Positions 1 through 10,649 of a stretch of DNA of 64,000 nt are shown one piece after another (position 1 is the first letter of the stretch; each line of letters opens with the position of its first letter). Under the pieces are notes generated by a model that saw only the letters and a list, made by a program, of their open reading frames with translations, made no database searches and had not been told where the DNA came from. The stretch is taken from positions 72,333,381 through 72,397,380 of the forward strand of contig JALJCS010000001.1 of the NCBI GenBank assembly GCA_023055355.1, read 5' to 3'. This stretch comes from Agelaius tricolor (Eukaryota > Chordata > Aves > Passeriformes > Icteridae). The translations under genes and the position numbers were made by a program.

Positions 1-219
1 ATCAGGTTTTCTCAAGAACAGCCTCCAAGTTCTGATAAACTTTTACCAAGGTCAAACTGAAAATAATTTCAGCACAAATACATCACAATTATAAACCTGT
101 AAATTACAATTGCAAGTATAATTCTGCATTCAATTAACAAGCAAAAACCATCTAACAGCAGTATTTTTACATCACTCTACATGTATTTCATAAAATATTT
201 AACTAAAAAAAGTACTTAC

Positions 220-327
220 TTTTGCTTTCTTCAGCTTCTGTCTGCGCAGGCAGTAAGCTTTCCTTCTTTTTAATTCTAAAGGTTACTTCGTTGAAGGATG
301 GCTTTTTAACTTTAAAAAACTCTTCAC
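220..327 (-). CDS. GCFC2: GCFC-family protein, second coding exon
   Basis: This 108-nt exon lies between a minus-strand acceptor (ctggtag, ending at 328) and a consensus donor (gtaagt, 219-214). Entering with one base carried over, it reads GEEFFKVKKPSFNEVTFR and then IKKKESLLPAQTEAEESK, with no stop. The FKVKK motif directly after an acidic run matches the arrangement recalled for PAXBP1 (acidic run, then VFKVKKSS), which supports the GCFC assignment. Phase 1 on both sides agrees with the preceding exon. The rest of the gene lies beyond the left edge. Confidence 0.66.
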
Positions 328-440
328 CTACCAGATAAAACAAAGTGATTCTGAGTAACATTCATAAAGCCAACAATATACACACATATATGTGTATGTA
401 CTGCATACAAATGTGCACGTAAACTCCATGTGTTCACAGC

Positions 441-565
441 ATAACTTCTGAATCACAGAATCAATTAGGTTGGAAAGGACCTCTGAGATCAAATCCAACC
501 TATGACCAAAGACCAACATGTCAACAAGGCCATGGCACTATCTATGTCCAGTCTTTCAGTTCTGG
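441..565 (-). mobile_element. CR1 LINE 3' fragment
   Basis: The block reads gaatcacagaatcaattagg, then ttggaaaggacctctgagat, the inverted 3' end typical of CR1. It decays after about 565. Confidence 0.8.
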
Positions 566-898
566 CTGGATCAATTCTGAATATTACAGTGGCTTTATCA
601 CTCATGATCTATCACCTCTTAGTAAAAGCTGCAGCTCAGCCTCCTCTACACAGCAACACTGCACTGCTGAAATGCAGGGTCTCTCTGCAGCTTGTGCCCA
701 CCAAGGTTGATGTCTTCTCATCAACCACAACAGTAACAGCCCAGAAGTGTCAGTCAAACATTCAAGTTTCATTTATTTAAGCTTGTTCAGTCATGGAACC
801 ACATAGTACTTGTTCTCTCTGGTTTTCTCCAACTGTAAGAAGATTTCAGATGTTTTCAGCCGAAAGAACGTGGACATACACAATTGCCAAAGTACTTT

Positions 899-1275
899 TC
901 ACAGAATCACAGAATTGTCAGGGTTGAAAGGGACCTCTGGAGATCCCCTTGGCCAACCCCCCTACCAGGGCGGGGTCACCTGGAACAGGTGAGACAGGAA
1001 TGTGTCCAGGTGGGCTTGGAATGCCTCCAGAGAGGGAGACTGCACGCCCTCCCTCGGCAGCTGTTCCAGTGCTCTGCCACCCTTGATGTAAAAAAGTTCT
1101 TCCTCGTGTTGAGGTGGAACTTACTGTGTTTTAGTTTGTGGCCATTGCTCCTCATCCTATTGCTGGGCATCACCGAACAGAGTCCGGCACCATTCTCTCG
1201 CACCCTCATTCGAGATATTTAGATGGACTGATGAGCCCAGCTCTCTGGCTTCTCCAGACTAACCAGGCCCAGCCC
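899..1275 (-). mobile_element. CR1 LINE 3' fragment, long
   Basis: It starts acagaatcacagaattgtc with gggacctctggagatcccct and continues through CR1 3' parts (gttcttcctcgtgttgaggt) up to the edge of the CpG island. It adjoins the GCFC-family exon 1 donor side, inside its first intron. Confidence 0.8.
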
Positions 1276-1460
1276 AGGTTTTAGTCCGGGTTTACCGTGC
1301 AAACCCTCCCGAGAGCCCTTCCCCTGGCAGAGCACGGCTGGGTGTGTTTACAGAGACAGGCAGGAGGGGCTCGCTGAGGCGGCAGTCCTGGGCAGAGCCC
1401 CTCCGCTCCCGGAGCCCCGGGCCGTGCTCTGCGGCTCACACACACTCGATCCCTCCTCAC

Positions 1461-1827
1461 CTTCCCGCTCCTCCTCGCCGCCGAAGCTCAGCAGCTCCTT
1501 CCCGGCTCGGCCCGACCCCGCTGCGGCCCCGGCTCGGCGCTGCCCCGGGCCCGCCCCGGCTCTGCGCGCCCGCCCTCGGTGGCTGCGGGCCGGCTCCTCC
1601 GCGGGCAGCACCCGCTCCGCGCCGGGATCGCCCTCGGCCTCCGAGGGCTCCGCTTCCCGCTCCGAGGGCGAGCTGGCGCCCGAGTCCGGGGACGGGGCTG
1701 AGTCCGGGGACGGGGCTGCGGCCGGCTCCGGCTGTGGCTCCGGCTGTGGCTCCGGCTCGTCCTCGCTGCTGCCGCTGGAGGCTGCGCGCCGCCGGCCGCG
1801 GAAGTTGCGCGGGGGACGGCGGAACAT
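1461..1827 (-). CDS. GCFC2: GCFC-family protein (probably GCFC2), first coding exon
   Basis: On the minus strand the ATG (1827-1825) opens a protein starting MFRRPPRNFRGRRRAASS, followed by an acidic, Pro/Glu-rich low-complexity stretch (EPQPEPQPEP and two copies of PSPDS). The exon closes with KELLSFGGEEERE just before a consensus donor (gtgagg, 1460-1455). It gives 122 codons plus one base. An arginine-rich start followed by Ser/Asp/Glu runs and a LLSF-acidic block is typical of the GCFC family (PAXBP1/GCFC1 and GCFC2). The RP.R.FR.R...SS pattern resembles GCFC2 more than PAXBP1, and PAXBP1 is linked to ITSN1 rather than ITSN2; both points rest on memory. The family is nuclear and linked to intron-lariat spliceosome disassembly or transcription. 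The reading frame stays open upstream of the ATG, but the GC-rich composition there looks like 5'UTR. The family is fairly sure; the paralogue is inferred. Confidence 0.68.
1682..1757. repeat. Short in-frame tandem repeats in the GCFC-family exon 1
   Basis: Two tandem arrays lie side by side. An 18-bp unit (gagtccggggacggggct) occurs at 1682-1699 and 1700-1717. A 12-bp unit (ggctccggctgt) occurs at 1724-1735 and 1736-1747, with a partial third copy to 1757. Both unit lengths are multiples of three, so on the minus strand they code for repeated PSPDSA and EPQP units without breaking the frame. Confidence 0.9.
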
Positions 1828-2034
1828 CGCCCTCGGGAACCGCTGCCGGGATCGCGACCGGGAATTGCTGCCGGGAATCCCTGCCGGAACCGCCGCGATC
1901 CCAACGTGGGACCCGGCGCGCACGCGCGGCGACCCCGGCGCGCCCCGCCCGCGGCTGGGCGGGAGCTTGGGCGGGACGGAGGGGCAGAAGGGAAAGGTGT
2001 AAAAAAATGTGAAAGGCGTTTTTTGGTGATTCAT

Positions 2035-3720
2035 TGATGCCTAAAAATGTAACTTGTTGGACAAACCGTGAGTCCTTCAGTGCAGGGGCTGCCGTGCTGG
2101 GTGGGTGCTCCCCCTCCTCTGCAGTACCATCGAAAGCTTGTGGACTTCTGGTATTATATAATTTATAAATAATATATGGTAAGATATTATTTCAATATGC
2201 AAAAGTTATATGGTATAATTACTAAATAATATTGATAAACTTTTGTGATTGCTATGTATTATGTAAGTGAATAGTAAATTGAAAGGTAATTGCTAATGCC
2301 TAACTACACATAAATAAAATAGCTGTTTTAGAATTAGTACTAACATACACCAAAAACAAATAAATACACTTTTTAAGGCCAGGTTGGAGGGAGCTCTGAG
2401 CAACCTGTTTAGTGGAAGGTGTCCCTGCCCATGGAAGGGACAAATGGAATTAGATGATCTTTAAGGTCCCTTCCAACACAAGCCATTCTATGATTCTGCA
2501 ATTATTATAAATATAAAACTGACTCTGTTGTTGTCAAAAAGTAATCACACATTTTTTTCCCTTTCCTCAGGCTGAGCTCACAGAAGGAGCAGGCAGGTGC
2601 CAGTGCTGGTGGAAGGGGAGGGGAACATATGGCTGGGAACAGAAGGAAGGTGGGAATGTGACAAGTGATGACAAATTGGTTTGCTTGGAGAGGAGTTGCA
2701 CTGTAGCTTGTACCAGCCTTTGATTTCTGCCGTGCTGACTTGAGCTGTGTGTGATTTGCTCTGTGGAAAGAAAGTGCATCCCACTCCAAATGAAACCATG
2801 AAACCAGGCAGGGCAAGTCCTTCAAGTAAGCCTTTGTGTCCCAAGAGAAGCATCCAAGAATAGCAAACGTTTGAAGCGTTCTTGCTCAAATTGCTCCACC
2901 TTTCTGTTCTTCAGCTGTAATATGAGGATGCTAATATTAACTCGCCTCAGGAATCTTGTGAAGAAAAAGCTGCATTTGTGAAGTACCAGTTACAGTAAGA
3001 ATAACATAAAAACCCAAGAGAAAATCAACTAAAATATATTTTTATTCAGTGCAGCTTCTGAATTATTATTAAATAAAACCCAAGGCTACTTAGTGAATAA
3101 GGAAGATTATAAAAGCTTTAAGAATTCAGGAAACACAATTCATCTTGCAGCATTATTCATTTTCTGCACTGAAAAAGGGTGGGGGTCTGGTGGAAAAATA
3201 AAGTACTTATGTAAATGCTGAAATTAAACCTGTCCATGGATTTGTGTTTAAATTGACTTATTGCAGGCTCTGATTCAAAACTGCCTTATTGCTGTGGAAT
3301 TGATATGGACTTCCATGAGTAGTTTCTCTGAGTGAAAGGTGGAGTCAAGAATGGTCTTGCAATGTTCCATTGCAACCTGGGCAAAGCAAAGTCTGCAGAT
3401 GTACATTTACCTGGAATAATGCCCATAAGTTTCCTGTTTCTCATTTACCCCTCCAGGACTGATGAAGGCTTCATCATGCCAAGCAAAGATGGGAGTTTTA
3501 CCAGGAGCCTTTAATATCTTTGTAATAATGACAGAGCTTCTTTGCCTGGCTGTGTCTCTGTATTTAAGTGGGGTTTTTTTAATCTGATTTTAAATCCTGT
3601 CAGTCTTGTGAGCACTACTCAGGCAGGACTGAGCTGGCTCCTTGTTAGACAAAATGGGCCAGAACCTCAGCATGGCAGAAACAGGGGACACAACCCTTGT
3701 ACTCTTTATCTTTCCTGCAG
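2035..3720. other. Intergenic or intronic stretch with no confident exon
   Basis: This is AT-rich DNA with one CR1 3' end (about 2380-2500). Two acceptor-like sites (tttcctcag near 2570, acccctccag near 3456) are followed by short open frames, but neither has a matching donor, so no exon is called. If the 3.7 kb gene starts at the CpG island, this is its intron. Confidence 0.5.
2380..2500 (+). mobile_element. CR1 LINE 3' end
   Basis: It contains gagcaacctgtttagtggaa, gatgatctttaaggtccctt and ends ccattctatgattctg, the CR1 terminal signature. Confidence 0.85.
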
Positions 3721-4011
3721 GTTGAAACTGCCATGTTTGCAGTTGTCCCTCCAGTTAATTTGCTCACTAAACGCCAAGATACTGATCTAGGCAGAGGCAT
3801 CCAGTCCATGATGATCCCAGTTCAGAAGAGGAAAAGCAAATGCAGCCTCAACAACGCAGCACAGTATTTCTTGGAAGGACTGCCGATGCTAAGTGCTGAT
3901 GGATTTATCTTGTTAGGCAGTAAAAGCCCTTTTCCTGACACTGCTGACACAGAACAGAAGGAAAATTTTGCCTTAAACTATTTATCCATGAAGGTTAAAC
4001 TTAACAGACAG
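3721..4011 (+). CDS. Internal exon of an unidentified protein-coding gene
   Basis: An open stretch of exactly 97 codons sits between a strong acceptor (ctttcctgcag, ending 3720) and a consensus donor (gtgagg from 4012), phase 0 on both sides. It starts VETAMFAVVPPVNLLTKRQD and ends SMKVKLNRQ, with KRKSKCSLNNAAQYFLEGLP in the middle. The composition is protein-like (mixed, with no low-complexity bias), and no repeat signature was seen. I do not recognise the family. It does not resemble, as far as I recall them, MRPL19 (the divergent neighbour of GCFC2 in mammals) or WDCP and the other usual neighbours of ITSN2. It probably belongs to the same gene as the block at 4393-4653. Upstream exons were not found with confidence. 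Confidence 0.55.
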
Positions 4012-4392
4012 GTGAGGATTTATTGGTCATAAATATTAGAATCATTTGTTCTTAAGTGTTTTAGTGACTCTGCAGCCAAAATTCCTCTGGGAAATGAATT
4101 TTCAGAAAGACTTGGAGTAGATCAGTGAAGTAGATCAGCAAATTGTTATAGATTTCCCTTTCCAAAGCAGGAAGCAGGATAAAAGCAAGACAAACCTTGC
4201 ATGAAAATTCAAGTGAAGCATTAATGGTTGATAGTATGATCTCTTTTCACACTCCATTGATTTCAGCTCTGGCTTGAACTCTGTTAAACTTTAATGTCAA
4301 TGTAAGTTACAAAGTGACTTGCTCTGACAGACTTACCTCTGGTGAAAAACAACTTTCAACTGCAAAAAAAAAAAAAACCCTAAACCTAAGAG

Positions 4393-4653
4393 GTCAACTC
4401 TGTCTTGGGGAAAGACTGCAAAAATAACTCTAACCCCCTGAATGCAACAAGTTTGCCACTGATTCGAGGTACAGCACAACCTTATTACTTGCAGCTGATG
4501 GAAGAATTTGCTTCCGTTTTTCATGGAAAAGTCCAGCAGGATGTCAAGCAGATGGGGGCAGCAGCACCTCAAACTCTCAGCTTTACACCAGGCAAGCAAG
4601 AGCTACAGCCAGGGGAAATTTCTGTGTCCCATCAACACAGAGCTTTTGTGTAA
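4393..4653 (+). CDS. Probable last exon of the unidentified gene
   Basis: From an acceptor ending cctaagag (4392), phase 0 as needed by the preceding exon, an unbroken frame of 86 codons runs to a TAA at 4651-4653. It reads VNSVLGKDCKNNSNPLNATS, then a block ending LPLIRGTAQPYYLQLMEEF and later SVFHGKVQQDVKQM. It looks protein-like, with a short amphipathic helix candidate at YYLQLMEEFASVFHGKV. The acceptor is poor: a run of 14 A (4364-4377) stands where a polypyrimidine tract would be. If the exon instead starts at 4391, the frame reads RSTLSWGKTAKITLTP and hits TGA at 4439, next to a five-C run. No near polyadenylation signal was seen; the first AATAAA downstream is at 5915-5920. Confidence 0.45.
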   Translation, partial: VNSVLGKDCKNNSNPLNATSLPLIRGTAQPYYLQLMEEFASVFHGKVQQDVKQMGAAAPQTLSFTPGKQELQPGEISVSHQHRAFV

Positions 4654-6829
4654 ACTTCCATAAGCCAGCTTAAAACCACAGTGATCTCTTTGCCCTTTCA
4701 ATGAAACCCTATTTTTATTAATTATGTTATTAATCATAAACTCACTTTACTGTTTTACACTGTTTTGCATATATTTATCATAGGACGTACTTGTTTCATA
4801 GCATGCCTGCACCTTTCCAGAAATCTGTGAATCTGAAAAAAATTCCTTTTCACAGCAACTCACAAAACATTCTGAAATCTGAGACCATTTATTTCAAATT
4901 TTCCACAATATTTATGTTATTCATCCCTTAAAAGCAACGTGTAATTCCAGAGAACCTCACAAAATTCAGTATACGAGAGGTACACTACTCAAAAGTAGTA
5001 TTGGTCCTCAGAACCCAACTGTATGTATGAAATAACAGGTTTTTAGCACCCAAAAGTGAAATATTTGGGGAAAAGAAATTCACATTTGTAGCAAATGCAG
5101 TAGGGATCCCAGCCTATTGGGATCAGAGTGGCTTCTTGGCTTGCATCAAAACCTGAGCACAGACAAACAAATGTGTCTGAAATGAACCTGCAACTCTGTC
5201 TTACCGAGGTCTTATTTACTAATTGTGGCATCAGGATTGTAAAATTGCAACAAATAACCTTGCTTAACCCTATTACTCTGCTATTGTCAGCACTTGGCAC
5301 TTGTGAAATTCCTGTGTGCTTGAGCATTTCTGCCTGCCTGCACTGCAGCTAGGGATAGCAAGTACAACCCTTGTGTCTGCTCAGCAGTTGGCAAAGTTTT
5401 ATTTGCAATAATTCAGTCTGCATGAGTCAGCACTGCCTCCCTTCACAGCGTGGTCTGGCCTGTCTGGAAAGCTGCTTTCTCTATGGTTACATAGATGTTC
5501 TGTAAATCTCAAAATAATTTCAGTGCAGTAGGCAAAGAAGCCTTTGCCACACTGAACAAATACAGTCCAGCTCCCCATCCCCTACTAAATAATATCAGTG
5601 CTTGGCAGGGAGCAAAGTTGGGACATGAATATTTTATTTCATACAGCTATGAAGTAATAGAAAATCCTGCAAAATGAATAAGTAGCCATTTGTTATTTTA
5701 AAACCTATGTGGGCTTCTGGTTCAGAAACCAAACCAACACCTCTAGAAGTTCTATTTTTGATGCAGTGTGTGGTTTGTGCCTTCTACGCCTTTTTGATAA
5801 ATTGTTACTCAGAATCTATATCAGAAATGCTTGTTCTTGTTCTGTTAGGTGTGGAAAGCAAATATTAACCTGTCCTTTTGTTTATCCCATTCTGGTTTTT
5901 TGCCTCCATTTTTAAATAAAGATGTGGGTCAAAAGATAGTATCTAGCATTTACTCAAAAGGAGGAAAGCAATTGGCACTGCTGTAAATATGGAACCTCCA
6001 GCAGCACTGAGTGAGGGCTCATTGCTTATCTGTTTGCTGGAGAGAAAAAAGAGGAGGTGGAAAAGAAAATGTAGCATGAATAAGAGAGATGAATCTAATA
6101 AAGGGGTCAGACCTGTCACTCATCAGGTAGGTGTGGCTGTTCCTAAGTAGTTCTTTATAGCTGGGACAATGAGCTGGACTCTCCAGATGAGGAAATGCCA
6201 CTTACTAGGAAGCAAAATTAAACAGATCACTACAGGAGGAATGTGTGCAGGTCACTATTGAGCAATTACTGCTTTTTGACCACTCAGAAATAGTTGTCAC
6301 TTTACGTCCCTTGATCTCTGACCAGTGCACAAAGCATGGCTTATTCTTGCAGTAACTGATTTCTGGTGTACATTTGGTCCTGGTTTAACTTTATATATTT
6401 TAAACATACATTTACAGAAAGATGTCTGTCATCAAGCTTAGACACTGCCTGGTCAGAGGGCTTGGACAGGGAGAATAAAGCATTCACTTCTGGTGTGTTT
6501 TCCTGCAGCAGAGCAAAGAAAAAGAGCAATATTATGGGGTAAGCTAAGAGCAGAGAAGAAGTTATGTTACCTTTTGCCACTCAGTTCAGACTAAGCAATT
6601 TTATTCATGATTTTTTTTTATGCCAGTCGAGATCTTTCCTTATTACTCTAAAGATAGGAAAATTGCTTGTAACAGGAAACTGAGACAGAGTACAGATAAT
6701 GATCAAAAAGTAAAGCCTTAATGTGAAAATTGAGTTGCTAGTAATAGGAATAGTTTCTCCATCATTATATCTTGTTAGGTTTTGCTGTTGTGTGTTGGTT
6801 TTGGCTCAGACATGACAAGGATATAGAAC

Positions 6830-6920
6830 CATAGGATGGGTTGAGGTTGAGTTTGACCTTAAAGGTCATCTAGTTCCAATCTCCCTGCCACAGACAGGGA
6901 CACCTCCCACTAAAAGCCCA
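6830..6920 (-). mobile_element. CR1 LINE 3' fragment, old
   Basis: It contains gaccttaaaggtcatctagt followed by ccctgccacagacagggaca, an inverted and degraded CR1 3' end. Confidence 0.7.
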
Positions 6921-7879
6921 GGATAAAAAAATGATACCATAACAATCCTAGAGGATGAAATATTGCTTAGAGCAAACTTTACTTCTTTTCTGCTCCTCCC
7001 ACACTCTTCATCTTAATTGGTCTCCTCTGAGTAGCTGTTGTGCTGCAACCCTGCCCCTATGTCTGGAACAAGACATATTATCTATCTTATCATACCTTTG
7101 GTTTCTCCTCCTTTCAGCTCCCTTTTCTATTATCAGTTATTATTAAACAATTTATCTTACTTTAATGGCTTTTTGGAACAAACTAAGTAATTCCTGCAGT
7201 TTTAAGTTTCTTTATCTACTCCTTGCTAGAAGGGTACTGTCATCAGAAGGGACATGTATTTGACATCAGCCCCCAAAACTACAGGTTGAAGCTTGTAAAA
7301 AGCACTTTTTCCAAACCCTGAGATGCCCAAAGGCAGTATCTGCAACAGTGCCTGTAGAAACTCCACCTTCATAAAAGCAGCGCTTTTCTTTTGAACATGC
7401 TTCAAGCAGTAGTCAAACTCTGAGTGGAAACAAATGTCATTCTCCATTTTAAAGATGTAATACTAGTTTGTGCCTTGGACATTACTAATAAAACATCTCT
7501 GTAAGACTCTTAGGTTGAGTAAGAGTTCAGCTTTACTTCAAGGATGCATTTTTCATAGCTGACACAACATTGTATGTCTACATACTCTGTTTCCAAGGAA
7601 GAGTGACTTGAGGGGCTGCTGCATTTAAATGTGTCTGTAATACAGATTGTGAGTCCTCCTCCTCTTCCTGATAATTAATTAATCTTAGAGATATTTATTC
7701 TTCTAGTATCTCTGATCAGCTCCAGTTCATTGTGATAATGTAGATGCATTCAATTTTTGTAGAATCAGAACACATAAAGCTTTGATGTGCTAAATTTTTA
7801 TACCAGGTTATCTTGCTAGGGAGTCAGCTGAATTTTTAGTTCCCTACAACTCCTCCCTCCCCAGGCAACAGGTCAAAAG

Positions 7880-8198
7880 AGGTGATTCTAAGACCCCACT
7901 GGGTGTCCAGCTCTGGGGTTTTTAGCACTAGAAAGATGTGGTCCTGTTAGAGTGAGTCCAGTTTGGGCCATGAAGATGCTCAAAGGGCTGGAGCACCTCT
8001 GGTAAGAAGCAAGGCTGAGTGAGTTGGGATTGTTCAGCCCAAGAGAAAAAGGCTCCAGGGAGACCTTATTGTGGCCTTTTTGTACTTAAAGGGGCCTGAG
8101 AGAGATGGGAGGAAGTATTTTCACTGGGCCTATTTCAGTGGGAGAGAGGGTAATGGTTTTAAATTGAAAGAGGATCGATTTAGATTAGATATAAAGAA

Positions 8199-8239
<41 letters not shown>

Positions 8240-8425
8240 TGAAGGGGGTTAAACACTGTCAGGGAGGTTGTTGATGCTCCATCTCTGCAAACATTCAAGA
8301 CCAGGTTGGACCAGGCTAAGAGCAACCTGATCTAGTTGAATATATCCCTGTTTATTGCAGGGGGTTTGGACTGGATAACCCTTAAAGGTCCTTTCCAACT
8401 CAAACTATGCTACTATTCTGTGATT
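7880..8425 (+). mobile_element. CR1 LINE 3' part with a 34-T expansion
   Basis: It shows the CR1 order: ggctccagggagacctt, then gattagatataaagaag, then the terminal part ctggataacccttaaaggtc and ctattctgtgatt. A run of 34 T at 8202-8235 interrupts it at the usual 'aggaagaaattctt' site. Confidence 0.85.
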
Positions 8426-10375
8426 TTCCTGGCTTCAGTTTTGTCTCAAAGGAGGAGGTGTAGTTACCCCAGCTGAGGTACATTGCTTACCTATAGGGAT
8501 CTCACATTTAATAAAGCAGACAGCTCATTCCCTATCTGTCATATTTACGGAATCAGATATCCCAACATCCTTTATGCAATTCCTGCTTTATGAACTTTGT
8601 CACCTCTAAGCCAGTGGTTAAGCACAGACATGGCCCAAGTTCATTTGCGTGTGGGATGTGGCAGTAACATCAATTACAGAAGAAAGGAACTGTGAGGTTC
8701 TTTGAAAAGTCACCGAGTTCAATGTTCAAGGCACAATCAACTGTATTTACCAAACTCCTTCAACATCTGCCTAACCTGTTCTTAGAGACTTTCCTTCACA
8801 GATTTTTACATTGCCCTCAGAATCCTTAACTACTGTAATCATTATTGTGATCAATTTTGTCTTTCGAGAAGAAACATGTTTATCTGGTTTATTGTTATCT
8901 TAATCCTTCCTACAATAGTGTTTCTGTAAACTGTTATGCCTGCTGCAAGCACTTGTCTTCAGTCCAGAGCAGGCTGGAGGTGTTGCCAACACAACAAAGT
9001 CACATTTACAACTGTATCGCTATAATGTGTACTAAACAGATTAAAGGCTGTGAATTAAGAGGTGTTATAAAGTAATTCAAGTGAAAAATGTCAGATGAGA
9101 GACTTTTTAACTGGGCTTCAGAGAAGCCTGTTCTTGACTCAGGGCTGCTTTGTTATCCCAAATAATTATTTGGAATTATATGAAGCACTGCTTATGAAAT
9201 CTGCAGATGACTTCAAAACAGGCCAGGGCCACCTGGGCCCCTTGAATAACACATGTTTTAATCCACCTACACAGCAAATATCTGTGCATCAAAGCTGAGG
9301 TTGCTGTCTGTTCATAGGATAAAAATACAAAGCATGTTTTTGGGCCCAGTGTGAGGGAGGAGAATGCTATATCTTCAAAAGCAGTGAATCAGATGAGGGC
9401 TGAGGAGGTCACAAGGGGTAAATGCCTGATGTGCAATGTGGCAGCTGCAACAGCAAATGCAGACATCAGGTGTGTAAGCCCAAATCCTGCCCGTGGAAGT
9501 GCTAGGATGTGGCCACAGCCATTGCATGGCACAGGAACGTGACTCTTCTAGAATCACCGTGAATGATAGAAGGTGTAACCATCTGGAAAAGGCTCATTAG
9601 GAACCCAGAAGAATGAGTCAGTGGAAAAATCTGGGCTGTACGAAGGTGATAGGTGATTATTATCTACCCAGCAAAAGCACAGCAGAAAAGTGCTGTAATC
9701 GTCTGCGCGCGGCGAGATCCCCTCGCTGGAGAAGGAAAACGTTTGGTGGTTAAAAATTATGGCATTTTCGACGTGTTGCCTTCCTACAGGATTCTTTAAT
9801 TTTTGGAAAGATAAACCCCTGAAATCCTACGTGTTTCAGTCCCCGAGCAGTGCCTGGCGTGAGCCCAATTCAGCTGCTGGTGCAGCCCCCTCCGCGCCGC
9901 TGTGGGGTCCCAGCGGGACACGCTTCCTTCCCATGGACAAGCACCAAGGGTGCTCTTACCTGCTCCCAGGGGGAAGAATTAGCTTATTCTGGGAGCTTTG
10001 CCCGTGCAGAACAGAGGCCTCGGCTTTTCAGCTTCTAGTAGAGATAGGGCTGGGGTACAGCCGGAAAGCTAAAGCAAAGGTAACCTATGGAGCAGATGAG
10101 GAGGCAGCGGGTGGAATCGAGTGAGAGAGAGGTGAGCAAGGACGGGGTAAATCCTCTGTCAGCTCTATAAGCAGTAGCTGTTACCGTATAGCAAAGGCAC
10201 CGACAAGCTCGGTGCGACATCCCCGGACCGCGGCACTGTTTGGCGAGCCCAGCCCAGACCCGGGGGCTGCACTGCCGGGCATAGCGACCCCTCCATGGGG
10301 CTCCGAGAGCCCCGTCCTGGCAGCGGCGGCGCCCGGCCCCGGGCAGCTCCCTCCCCCGCTTCCTCCCCCGCCCCC

Positions 10376-10387
10376 GCCGCCATGTTG
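10376..10387 (-). promoter_or_regulatory. YY1-type motif
   Basis: GCCGCCATGTTG is a full match to the reverse complement of the YY1 consensus CAAnATGGCGGC. It adjoins a GC box, the arrangement of many vertebrate CpG-island promoters. The ATG inside it would also be the first ATG of the ITSN2 leader if transcription starts upstream of it. Confidence 0.7.
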
Positions 10388-10457
10388 TGGGGCCGAGCGC
10401 CGCGGGAGGCGCAGGGGCCGCGGCCCGGCGGAGCCGCCGCTCGGGGCAGCGCAACAG
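10376..10457 (+). other. ITSN2: Likely non-coding first exon (1a) of ITSN2
   Basis: The exon ends at a consensus donor (caacag|gtaccg, donor from 10458). Its 5' end is not visible; the left boundary given is only the YY1 motif. Joining it to the acceptor at 23339 produces the leader of the coding transcript. The exon contains one ATG (10382) in a strong context (gccgccATG), which opens a short upstream reading frame ending in exon 2. Confidence 0.55.
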
Positions 10458-10465
10458 GTACCGGT

Positions 10466-10491
10466 GGGCCGGGGGGCGCGGGGGGCATGGG
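10466..10491 (+). other. G-quadruplex-type motif next to the first donor
   Basis: Four G-runs of 3, 6, 6 and 3 (10466-10468, 10471-10476, 10480-10485, 10489-10491) are separated by loops of 2-3 bases, eight bases after the exon 1a donor. This fits the usual quadruplex pattern on the transcribed RNA. Formation in cells is unproven. Confidence 0.7.
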
Positions 10492-10560
10492 CCGCGGGCG
10501 CTACGGGCTCCACTGTTTTGAGCCGCTTTACTTGTCCTTTATTCTTTAGCTGAATCTAGG

Positions 10561-10648
10561 CTATTTTTTTTTCTTTTTTTTCTTTTTTTTTTAGGTAGGC
10601 TTTTTTCTTTCTTCTTTTTTTTTTTGTTTTCCTCTCCTCTTTTTTTGG
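10561..10648. repeat. T/C-rich tract inside the CpG island
   Basis: About 88 bases are nearly pure pyrimidine, broken by a few G/A, between the two GC-rich halves of the promoter island. Such tracts exclude nucleosomes or form triplex DNA in some settings (general knowledge, not shown here). Confidence 0.8.
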
Positions 10649-10649
10649 G

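Larger units (their letters stand above)
1340..2000. promoter_or_regulatory. CpG island, promoter of the GCFC-family gene
   Basis: This is a GC-rich, CpG-dense block of about 650 bp in otherwise AT-rich DNA. It covers the first coding exon and the presumed 5' leader of the leftward GCFC-family gene. Islands of this type are often bidirectional, and rightward exons of another gene begin about 1.7 kb away, so this may also be that gene's promoter (inferred). No TATA box was seen. Confidence 0.7.
4654..10180. other. Intergenic region between the unidentified gene and ITSN2
   Basis: It contains AATAAA at 5915-5920, a CR1 3' end (about 6830-6920), a longer CR1 copy with a 34-T run (about 7880-8425) and rising GC from about 9690. 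No exon-like open frame with splice sites was seen; the open frames present are short and compositionally random. Confidence 0.6.

Noticed and set aside
1344..2012. Long plus-strand open frames (222 and 192 codons) across the first CpG island
   Set aside because: They are shadows of GC-rich DNA. The minus-strand frame has a proper donor and family motifs; the plus frames are Ala/Pro/Arg-rich noise.
3457..3513. Possible exon after acceptor acccctccag near 3456
   Set aside because: The open frame ends in a stop within 60 bases and no donor follows in the other frames.
3721..4653. Naming the unidentified gene MRPL19, WDCP or a FAM228 gene from synteny
   Set aside because: The translation does not resemble what I recall of these proteins, so neighbourhood alone was not accepted.
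10376..10387. TISU-type translation initiator
   Set aside because: The motif is in the reverse orientation (GCCGCCATGTTG rather than AAGATGGCGGC), so it fits a YY1 site and not a short-leader initiator.
10212..10553. Open frames on both strands in the second CpG island
   Set aside because: Their composition is pure GC bias (Pro/Ala/Gly/Arg). Only the short frame from 10382 is kept, as an upstream ORF of the ITSN2 leader.
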